Part shown: one piece after another, positions 24,670-36,600 of the stretch | Layout of the letters: each line of letters opens with the position of its first letter | Position numbering within the stretch: the first letter of the stretch is position 1 | NCBI GenBank assembly: GCA_921293015.1 | Contig: OV121081.1 | Coordinates: forward strand, 46,153,877-46,217,876 | Reading direction: 5' to 3' | Source: Phorcus lineatus | Taxonomy: Eukaryota; Mollusca; Gastropoda; Trochida; Trochidae | Length of the DNA stretch: 64,000 bases | Program-made: the position numbers and the translations under genes | Notes under the pieces: generated by a model | The model's input: the letters and a program-made list of their open reading frames with translations, nothing else | What the model was told of the DNA's origin: nothing | Database searches by the model: none

Positions 24670-27600
24670 CTGGAGAAATTCATAGGTTCATCAAACTTTG
24701 GAAAACTTTTACAGCATTTAAAAAAAATTATGTATCATTCATAGAACATGAAATGGACGGTAATACTTTAGAAGTAAAGCTAATGCCAGTGGTATACCAG
24801 TCTGATTAAAATCGACCCTGTTCCGAGGAATAAAAGTTTCAAAATATTGACTCTTTCGAGATTCGAACTCTATCTGTCTAGGCTTTCCTCTCCACTAGGT
24901 CTGACCTAGTGGAGAGGATGGCCTGGACAGATAGAGTTCGAATCTCGATAGTGTCAATATTTTGAAACTTTTATTCCTCGGAACAGGGTCGATTTTAATC
25001 AGACTGAGTGGTATACATACTATACATACTATACTAACCACCGATGAATAGAATTTACTTATTACTAAACAAATACTAGAGTTAATATCGTTTCGTTATA
25101 CGAATGTTGATTACATATTATTTTAAAGCATATGTAAATAAAATGATCATGGTAAATATATAAAGATTTCGATAATCTTAATATACAACACAGTTCAGCA
25201 GAGAAAACAATTAAATTGGAGATAGATCTAGAGTTTGCTCCGAAAAGAAGATTCATCACATAAGATAAAAGACAAAGGTCCTCTTTCTGCAATCTGACAT
25301 TTACAGACAAATAACGGTCAAATAGAAAGTCGAATTTTGTGGAAACTTACACATATCACTAAGATTTGCGGTGTAAGAGATCTTAAACCCGCTTCCGGTG
25401 TCGGAGCTATCAGACACAAACTTAAGAAACAAATATCTCCCTGAGCTGTGTTTGCTGGGGGCAGAGGTTCCGCACCATCTTCCAAGAGAATCGGCACTGT
25501 CGTCGTAACCTGCACATATACGTACAGAACATTGACAAAGTTGTGCAGTGACTGATATTCAACAATCTTACCTAACGATAATCAAAATGCTACGGAATGG
25601 GCAATCTAGTAAAACCTTGCTGTAATATTATACATAGTATTACCGATGTCCGTTACCATCACAGCGATTAACAGGACCGTTGGATAAGAGATCTATATCA
25701 CATACAACTCACTATGCCATTGTCTCAGTGTAGCCTGTGTTGTAAGGATTAAAACATAAAGACTACCGTACTTTGGGTTCAGTTTTTTTTTTTAAAACAA
25801 CACAATTTCCTACGTCTACAGAATGTTTCAAAGAAGCAGAAAAAACACTCGTAAGATGAATGTTTTAACGGGTGTTTTAACTTAACATCGTCTACCTTTT
25901 CAAATTCGTCTATCTGAGATATCCCTTAACGAGTTTCAAACTCCTATGATATCCTCGCACTGCACGACAGACTCAACGGTTGACAATGTGAATTGAATCG
26001 GGCAAAACTTTGGATCCAATTGCAAAATATGGAATACAAAAGAAATTACGTCTTAAGGCCCATCGTCTTTCACGTGAGCCTTAATACTAGAAGTTCCGGT
26101 ACTACGGGTCAATGTGGCCAAATCTGACTTTGTCCGGAAATGCCAACTCCATAACAAATCTTACGTGTGCGAAAATAGTTTCATGTTTTATGGTGGCGTA
26201 AAATTACAATTTATGACGTCAGATCGAGCAGATAGAAGAGGACTGGTTAGATGAATAACAACACATACAACTAAACGCAAAAATACAACAGACCAGACAC
26301 AAGCATCCCACATGTCCACACTGCAAACAAACAGAAACAATCACCCATATACTCACACAATGCGCACACTACAATACACACCGCAAAACCCTAAACACCA
26401 CTCTCTCACAACACAACATAATCCAACATCCAACACCCCCACAACCCACACAACAAACCACAAATATTCCATGCTCTAGGCAAATACATCAAAGATACGG
26501 GCCTTCTGGCTCGTATCTAAATACCTCACAATCATATACCATAAATTAACCCCCCACCCTCCTGCACCCTCCCCCATCCCCAGCCCCCTTCCTTCTCCCC
26601 CTCTCTACTAAATATATCATTCAAAATTTCAAAATTACCCCTTTTGGCACTTGGCTCAAAATTTACCACTTTTTAAACAATTTCGGAAATTTACAAAAGG
26701 TCCTAACGGACACAAGTGCGAAATCAGCTGTGCTGGAAGCGCTTGTAAAATCTCCAATATCATCATCATCAACATACCATCATACGCTTCAAGATAGTCG
26801 CTAAAACAGCCTGAGGATTGTTCAACGTCAGAGCTTATTACGTCAATTGCCACAACGTAGTCACTGTCTTGCGAGTCCAATCTCCATGTACAGTCGGCAT
26901 TGCTGAAGAACCACAGACACCATGATGACTCATAAACATTAGAAATAAAATTCATTTTGATTTTGAGTAGTTTCAATTTTAGACTTTACTTGTGGCATAT
27001 TCCTTAAACAACGCACCGCGTATATACCGGTATTTTGCGATAAAAACTACTGAAAGCAAATACTTACATGTAACAAAGTCTTCAAGCATGATTTATCATA
27101 AGCAAGAATGCAATGTCTAATTTAGGGATTGTTGATTTCGGAACACAGATGGGGGGCAGTTTGCATATGCACCTAACAAATGGCAATGTTATTTTTTCAT
27201 GCTCTCATATGATTTCTCACTGTACTATCGCGATCCGTCGAACGAGCCTAGACGACAAGCACAGAAAAGTTTGGAAAACGGCAACGCTTACCTTAGCTGT
27301 CGTTATCAATGGTCATGTATGGGAAGATGCACTTGAACCGGTAAGCAGTAAAATTCATAACAACATCAAGTATATTTTTCGATAAAATAAGACCATTGAT
27401 AACATATGACAGGTGTCAATTTAACATTCTGGAGATCAATCTTGCAAATAGCTTGTTGGATCGAACTTGGTTACATTGAACGAACGTTGATGCTCAGTGG
27501 GACGTTAATGTTAACTCATCTATATGCTTGCTGCATGTTATCACTCACTTACTTAAACATTAGACCGTCATGGATATACCATGCCCGACTTCATCTTTTT

Positions 27601-30600
27601 CTTTCTACTGATCAGGTTTTAAAGGTACACTACCACGATTGTGAAAGTTTCAACTCCTAAATAAACATCATCAGATGCTAAATGTTATCATCAGAGGATC
27701 AAACATATCTTTATTCAACTCGATCATCCGTAGTAGTTAAATAAATTATAAAAAATCAAGCAAATACCATCGGCGGCCATTTTTGTGTGAACACCTTTTA
27801 ATCATTCGAGGTAGGGAAATGGCTTCGCATACCTTAAATGAACATCGTACGTTTGTTTTAGAATTGTTTCTTTTGATAAAATAACTGTCTTGCAATATGT
27901 TACATTTGTTTAAGTGAGATCATTTATTCATCTAAAAATACAAAGCTACTGCCCCTTTTAGTTACGTAATCATTTCTTTGTTGAGTGCCCTTAACAAATA
28001 GTTATAACAATGAGTTTATCTTCACAACGTCATGGCCGAACAGATTTCCAACCCTTCTCGCTGGAGAATGGATAGAGTTTATATCGATACGTTATCACTT
28101 TGCAGTGGGAAGATGCATTTGGTTACGATCATCTTAGTCTTAGGGAGCTCTGTGCAAATTGGCCATGTACCTTACATTGATAAGACGTTGAGGAATGGTA
28201 AGTTAAATATACATAAATGTAGATACTTACTTCGGATAGTTGTAAGGGTAGTTTGGAGAATTGAGGTAGTCGAAAGACGTGAAGGAGGCATCTAAGTCTT
28301 GTTCTCCGCAGACTGGATTCAAACATGCATATTTTACTTTTTCAACAATTCAAGTAACTGAACATGAGAGACGTTATTTAAAAAGTGCAATTTTCTCATA
28401 TACTGTTACGCCTCACTTGGCATTATACATCTTCAACGACCCAAGGTAAACATTTCATATAACTGAGTATGGACAGACATTAAATGATTTGAATATACAA
28501 AGCATAACATGGTGCATTATAAATAACACAAGGTAAATGAATCATTATATTGAGCATTAACCCGAGGTAAAAAAAAATCATGTTATTGAGCATTAACCCA
28601 AGGTAAATAGATCATGTTATTGAGCAATAAACCAAAGGTTAATAATTCAAGTTATTGAGCATTAACCCAAGGTAAATAAATCATGTTATTGAGCATTACC
28701 TCAAGGTCAATAAATCATGTTATTGAGCATTACCTCAAGGTCAATAAATCATGTCATTGAGCATTAACCCAAGGTCAATAAATCATGCTATTGAGCATTA
28801 ACCAAAGGTTAATAAATCAGTTTATTGAGCATTAACCCAAGGAAACAAATCATTTAGTATGAGTGTCGTTAAAACAAAATTTCAACATGTTTTAAACCTT
28901 TTGTTACGCCTTTACAAAACATGACCTTGTACACCCTCAATAATCCAGTGCAATATTTCCCGTCATAATAACTCAATGAACCGTGTTATTACCACTGAAG
29001 GTGCCGGAAGTGTATCTCAATCTGAATCCTGTTCCGTAGTTGCTGGTATCTGTGTGAAAGGTGATGGTCACAGAGCTGCCACTGGACACGAAAGTGGGGG
29101 TGTTGGAGCCGCAGAACTTGCCAAGTGCGGAGTAACTGGACGTTGGGCCTGGCAGAATGAGAGGAACAGTAAGTGAACGTGAAACTTGTATAGCAAAATG
29201 GCTTGAAGCTACTTTTGCCTGACAGCATTGTTCTGAAGGTGGTAGAAAATATTATTTCTTTACCCAAGGTATAGGATTTATTTGATTAATTGTAATATCT
29301 ATGATACTTTCTACAATATTACAAATGTCTGCGCGTTAAGCAGTTACCAAAGGTTTACAAAGTTACCAAAGGCTGAATGTCTCCAATCTAGGGTATTTCA
29401 TCAGCAAAATCTGTACTGAAATTCCCAGCTCTTGATTCAAAATAGAATTGAAACTGCTATGTCGATATTATCCCTTCGAAATACTTGTAACCACATACTT
29501 GTGTTGCGTGTCTTAGTTCACACTTTTGTGTTCATAACCAATCAGGAGCGACGGTTTCCTTTTAAATTTCAAATTCAGGTTTCTGAGTAAACAATGTTTT
29601 ACATTCAGTGTTAGTAACACCCATTTCCACACTTCGAATCAACCATCACGCTTTGTTGCCATTTCATGACAAGACTAAAGAGTGGGTAATTAAAATTAAA
29701 TTATCCTGATATAAATTTCCAGGGTTGACTTGTGAGGAGGGTCGGAACATATATCCGGCCTTGTGACCGAGGATAGGTAGGGTATTTTTTTGCAACCCGA
29801 CTCCTCCTTACAAGACATATATAGTTGCTAAAATCCCAAACCCCTCAACAAACTAAACGCCTTACCATCATCAACTTCGACATAGTCGTATTGGCAGCTT
29901 GAGGAAGTCTCTATGTCACTATCGAGGATATCCACCTTGATGTTGGTGCCTGCATCCGCTGTGATTGTCCACACACAGTTCAGATTGCTGGAAACGTGAC
30001 ACCAAATAGAGTCCCATACAAAGGTAACTTTTAAGCCCTAGGTAAGTCATTTCAGGATTACAATTCCATAGGCTTTCTCAGGTAAATTATCCACTTTCTA
30101 CGGAAGCACCCTAGTGCCACAGTTAATTTTTTTTTATCTCCTAATTAGGAGATACTTTCACCTAATTAGGAGATATTAACGCCTAATTAGGAGATAAGTA
30201 ACCCCTAATTAGGACTTAATTAACACCTAATTAGGAGATAACTAAGTCCTACTTAGGACATAGCTATTTCCTAATTAGGACTTAATTATTGCCTAATTAG
30301 GAGATATATCACCTAATTAGGAGATGGTATCTCCTAATTAGGTGATACTATCATCTAATTAGGAGAAAGTAACTCCTATTTAGCAGATAGTAACTCCTAA
30401 TTAGGTGATAATTAAGTCCTAATTAGGAAATAGCTATGTCCTAATTAGTTGATAGTTTCTCCTAATTAGTTGATAGTTATGTCCTAATTAGGCGATGATT
30501 AAGTCCTAATTAGGTGATGACTAACTCCTAATTAGGTGTTACTATGTCCTAATTAGGACTTAATATCTCCTAATTAGGAGATAGTTTCCCCTAATTAGGT

Positions 30601-33600
30601 GATAGTTATGTCCTAATTAGGCGATGATTAAGACCTAATTAGGTGATGGTATATCCTAATTAGGGGATAAAAAAAATTTTGACCGTGGCACTAGGATGCT
30701 TCCGTAACTTTCTATGTTTGCGTGAGAACAGTTACACTGTTACACTGACTCAAAGTCAAAATGTGGATGCTGCGGCTTGATTTCTAATTTCAGGCAAAAG
30801 TTTTTATGCTTCTTCTTTAGTTTCACGTATTGGAGAGAACGTAGTATGTGCCTGCGTTTGACTGCAGTCAGCCCGTGTGAAGAGGAAAGCCCTTCAGAAA
30901 AGGGTTCGAATACCGATAAAGTCAATATTTTGAAACTTTTATTCTTTAAAGAAATTATGCATTGATATTATTTCTATCTCCGAGTCTGAGTTTGTTTTGA
31001 AGAGCCTCGTTTGAAGTCACGTGTAAATGCGTTGTCAGAAGATTAGTTTCTAGTTGAATGTTACACTTACTTTTTGTAATAGCCTGGATAGCCGGGTGAT
31101 GTGAGGATCGCTCCTAATGAAGAAGCCTGTAAAGACTCTCCACATCTATAGGGTTCTGAAACACACGTGTATACTTAGTTACTAGTACATTTTAGTTCCG
31201 AGAGGTTTGGTATTTCAAAATACACGAAAACATGTCTATGCTGTCGTGTTCTTGTTCTTAAGGTTCATGTTACTGACATGCTTATCACTGCGTGATCACA
31301 TATTTATTTCATTCCTATAACAAATTCTTTATGAAATATTTGCTAGAACGTGTAATTGAATCTGAATTTATTTAAGATTGAATCTTTTAAGGAATAGTTG
31401 ACATTGTTGATCACTGTTAATTTACAAGTCAAGAGATGCATTGTCTGGTCTCCCTTGTGCAACTTTTTGTTTGTACTACTGTTTCTTAATTCATTTTGAA
31501 TATTGAATCAACAACCATTCCTCTCTCTCCGAGAGTGGATATAGAAATAAAACGTGTCTATGTCTTAAGAGTCTTTGAACTATTGGAAACAGTTAGGAAA
31601 CAGACTAACCTGATGTCTCGGTGTAGGAAAGGTTGAATCCCTTGTAGTTGTTGGAGCTGTCTGAGTGGAAGACGAGGGTGACAGCTCTGCCAGTGCTTTG
31701 TATCACGGGTTGCATGTCTCCGCACCATACCTGAAGCACGTTGGTGCTGACGGTCGAACCTGTACAATAACATATATTGATTACAGGTGAGGTGAGTTGG
31801 GTTTTAACGCCGCTTTCAAGAGCACTTGACTTATATCGCAGCTGATAGTACCATAGAAAGGAGAAAGCCCTTAACATTTTTGTGGCTAACCCTTGCGGTG
31901 AAACCTACGAACTTGAAACTAGCGAACCATGGGTGCTACTGCGCTGAAATTCACCGCACCTTAACCTTACCACATGTATATCATATTGATTAAACATTTT
32001 ACGATTGAATCGCATGTACGTATGTAAGAAAGAATAATTCTTGTAAAGTTTTTTTCTAACATTGGCATGAAAACTTTTACATATTTTCAGTCTAAATTTA
32101 AATCTAAAATCACGAGCAAATGATAACATTAAAAATTAAAGAAAATATATATCCCACTAGTGACGAGTGGGGCAAATCAATGATTTGAATTTTAATCAAA
32201 CTGCAATTTAAGTAGACATAGATACATCACTTAAATCCAGTGGCTAAATATGTCATGGTATATTTACTAATTGCAGATATATACCTTTGTTAACGTAGCA
32301 CTTGCTTTTAAAAATACAGCCATTTTAATTACTTTAATCAATCCGTTAACATCGTAATCTGTTTGAGGGTTGTAATTCAAGCAATGACTCTTAAATGAAG
32401 ACTCGATTGAAAAATAGATGGGGTAGTGGTGATAGTAAGAAAATCTGTGTGTGAAACTAAACATGATGAATCTAGTGTCTTACCATCATACACCTTGACA
32501 TAATCATACTGACAATTGGTTGATTGTTCCAGTTTCGAATCCAGCACGTTAATCTTTACCATGAATCCAGGGTTGCGCGCTGTTATGGTCCATTGACACT
32601 GCTCGTTACTGTAGATGGAAACTTCGAGGTGTAAGGTAAAAATGACATAAATGTGACTATTACTGTTTTATGTACTTTTTGAAAGCCTTAAACAACGTTT
32701 CTTTGGGAAATAACGGGATCTCACGAAAAGAAAATGAATGGTCAATTTCAGAACCTTCTTGTTCTTCAATGAAACATTGTTCATTGTCATAATTAATAGT
32801 TTATAGATGTCAAACGAGGTATTTTTATTCTACGCATGCTTTCCTATTTTCATGGTCTGTATACCCTGTATATTTTCTTTTGAACGATATTCTAGATAGT
32901 TCTTTATGAAATAGATTTAATATGAGATTAAATAGAATTTGATATCTTTGAGAGATAATCATTTCTAGATCTTAATCAACATTGGTATAGTTTTTACAAA
33001 AGCAATCATAAATTAATTAGCGTCGAATCATTAACTACATGTTATTCAATCTACTGATGATAAGTGATTATATAAACATCAATGAGAAAAACAGACTAAA
33101 AATCTGACCTTCGGTAATTTCCGGGGTAGCCAGGTGAACTTAAGTATTGGGCTGAAGTCATTGCTGTAAGATTGTTTTGGCGACAGTAGACACGGGGACG
33201 CACCGTAGTAACTGAAACAGGCATATTCATACCAAATAACGACTCGAACGCATACTAGTGACAACATGTATGTTCTTCTTGTAATAGCTACATTTAAAAT
33301 GGAAAGTATTTCCATTAAGATATCAACCTGGTGATGTTACTACAAGTTCTGGTGTGAAGACATCCTCTTCCCAAGGACTTCTCAACTCTTATCACGTAGC
33401 CGCTGTAAGCAGTGGCTATATTTCTGGAGACTTTCATATCTGCTGGTAGTGAAAGTTTGAAGCAAGGGATACTTCTTCAACTGGCTTTTGTCAAATAATG
33501 AAACTTTGCGCATTGTACAGGGGAAGAAGAATAAATGCTTTGCTTGGAACATTGGAACATAAAAAATGCTAATTGTGAACAGTTTTATTATCCTGTCTGA

Positions 33601-36600
33601 AATGTACAGTTTTTATAATTTCTGCATTCATATTGCGGGTACTTCACCTCGGCAAAAATATATTGAAAGTTATGTTTACATAGAAGATATGTATATAGCA
33701 ATATTAAAACATAGATATGCTTGAAAAAGAAACTAAATATAGTTAAGCAGTTTTGTGGTCTTTATTTTTATTATTTAATTTTGTGCTTAAAATTTCTTTT
33801 ATATTTTGGTGCCAAGCTAAAGTGAACAAACAAATAAATCAAATGTCATTAAAATGATTAAATAAATACAAAAATCTTTTAAAATTATAAACACTATTAT
33901 GACTAAAAACCTATTTTTACCTTTATTAGTTTTAAAAACCAGTAACTGACATGTTTATTGTCATTGAATGCAGGTCTGACGGAGAATGCTTTATCTCACA
34001 ATATATACATTATATATCACACTATGTAAAGTTTAACTTAAACTTAATATTACCCAAACATTAGATATTAATTGTCGTAATAAGAAGTATCGAAAACGCC
34101 AACATTGACAAGTGGAGTAGTCATTAATTTTTAAAATACGTGATTCTGAAGATTGATTGATGCATGGATTTACCTTGGCTTGATACGAGTTGGTATTGGA
34201 TCTTGAAGCCGGTGCCAGTGATGTTCTCGCTTCCGGATTTGAAGACTGCCATCATCTGTGGCTGGTTTGAGATGTAGTTTGGGGTCATGTTGCCACAGAA
34301 CTTTGCCATAGGGAATACTGCCGAACCCCCTTGGAAATTGAAAATTCGAGTCGTAATATAGGAACAACCATCTATTCCCCCAAAAAATTAAATCAACTGA
34401 TCCGATGTCAATCTCTATCAAAGGTCATCTGATCTTACACACAGGGGCGGGTATCGCTTAGAAATAGCTCTAGAAAGACATATATACCTATAGACCCTAC
34501 CCTGCTATAGGTATATATGTCTTTCTAGAGCTATTTCTAAGCGATACACGCCCCTGTGATCGATCTTACAGCAATTTAGTGAATTCGCGTGTTGGGAAAC
34601 TGGAATAGAACAATTAAAGTCTTGAGATCCTTGACAACCAACCTGAGTATATTGTGACAGAGTCGTTACTACAGTCAGTTGAGTCTTCTAAATCGTCCGA
34701 GACGACTGTCAGGCGAAGGGTGTCAGTTGATCGAAAGGAAGACCTGATTGTCCACACACAATTCATATCACTGCAACGAAAATATGAATTTGTTTCCTAA
34801 TATCTGTAATTTGCAAATTGCAAAATCAGACATACAATGCTCCAATAATAGTTGTATTTGATTTTAACCTTCAAAGCGTTCATAACCAATTTATTATACA
34901 CAATTTAAAAAACATTTCTTAATTCTAATAAATTCTAAATTAAAAATTTAATTTTGCTTTTAATTTCCTAATCAGGCCTACACTATAATCTTCAAATATA
35001 TTTTAAAACATCCTAAATCCAAAACTGTTTCTATTTAACAAACCCATAGCTTTTCCCCAAATAGTGCCGCATCCCTCATAGTCATCACGAACAAAATGTA
35101 GTTCACAGGAAAGATATTGAAACCGTTTTTCTTTTGAATTTTTTTTTATCAAAGTCGATTTTATATTTAGAATATTCTGCCCAATGTGTGCACTTATGCA
35201 TGTGAAAAGAATGTGTCGCAGAATGTTCATTTTGTGTAAACGCCATAAATAGGTTACACTGTGTGAACTTCATTTACGTGTTGATGGGAATACATACCGG
35301 TCAAATGTCCTTCTCTCGTCCAATCAGAAGGTTGTAAGTTTAAAGCTCAAATTTCAAAGTGTAAATTTGTACACTGATAAAGTAGTTCTAGAGTTTATTT
35401 TGTGTAAACGTCAAAGGACGGAGGTTAAACCCTGTAAACTTCATTTGCAGAATGTAGCTATTACGTACTTGTAATATGTATCAGGGAAGCCCGGGGACAC
35501 CCAGGACAGAGGGTGGTAGGTAGCAGTGAGGGTAAGGTTACAGCTGTTGACTGAAAGGTTGATATCATAGCATAAATAGCAAGTAATAGTAAAGCTTCAT
35601 CAAAATAAACTGATTTCGAGGACAACAATTATTTTTGTATTGTTTTCTAGTAAAATACAGCCCATATGACAATTTTAAGTAATAATACTTTCATAAATTA
35701 GATTAACACGGAAAAAGTGATGTCAATCAAACATTCAAACAGCTTATTTTTTAACGGATCACTTGATGGTCAATCTATTGCCAGATATCGTTTCCATTTG
35801 CAATTTATGCATGACGGACAGTTACCATGAAGCGTTTGAAAAGGCAGTTTTAAAATCATTCTGACTTTCGACTTACAATGATGAATGGAGATTTAAGATA
35901 ATTAACTTCTTCACATGGGGTTGGATATTAGAGAAGGATATTTTTGATGATTAAATTCTTGTTATAATTTTAACTACAAAAACCAGACTTCAAGAATTTT
36001 CCATTTATTAGAGCCAAATAAAGATTAACAGCTTACCTGCTTTTGACCTAAAATATAGGTCAAATCCTTTATCAACTATGGACCCGTCCGTTTTGAAAAC
36101 GAGCCGTAGCTGGTTCCGTGAGCTCTGAAAGGTGGGCGTGTCCCGTCCGCAGAATGTTCCCAGGTGTTCGTCCGCTATATGTAAACAACAGGTAAGGGTT
36201 TAAGGGACACAGCGCATATTGTTAGAGTCAAACATGTCAATCTTATAAATGGTGTTATTTCATTGAGAAGAAGTGGTTGTCTCAGAAAATCAACATGTTA
36301 TTGCTGATAAGTTAGGTATGGAGACAATTAAACAGGTTTATGTTGTATATCGAAAACCAGCACAAACGTAATTCTTGAATCTTAATAAAAGCAATAAATC
36401 AATCCACAGTTAAAAGTTTTCATAATCTACTCTCTAAGGTACATTAAAACATAAAAAATTGTTCTACACGAAGGAATCTAAAAATTTGAAAAATAATATT
36501 AATGATTTAATTACAATGATACTTTACAAAATGTGATTTGCGTAGCACTGAAGTTCGAAGTTGTCAGAGCAGATATTAAAGAGCCACTCCGTGATTTTTA

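Larger units (their letters stand above)
25351..28312 (-). other. CUB domain 6 exons (residues ~620-741)
   Basis: Exons 28231-28312 ('VCGEQDL', 'NSPNYPYNYP'), 26778-26902 ('NADCTWRL', 'SGCFSDYLEAYDG') and 25351-25509 ('RWCGTSAPS', 'LKFVSDSSDTGSGF'). Four cysteines are present. The last exon ends in 'TANLSDM' and splices in phase 1 to the membrane and tail exon. Confidence 0.84.
28993..31155 (-). other. CUB domain 5 exons (residues ~499-619)
   Basis: Exons 31071-31155 ('YRCGESL', 'TSPGYPGYY'), 29866-29987 ('NLNCVWTI', 'SSCQYDYVEVDDG') and 28993-29148 ('KFCGSNTPTF', 'ITFHTDTSNYGTGF'). The large intron between the first two exons contains the palindromic CTAATTAG element at 30099-30706. Confidence 0.85.

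Noticed and set aside
28512-28852. Regular direct repeats resembling a CRISPR array
   Set aside because: The units are head-to-tail with no unique spacers, the genome is eukaryotic and no cas genes are present. It is a minisatellite. The same applies to 37780-38102.
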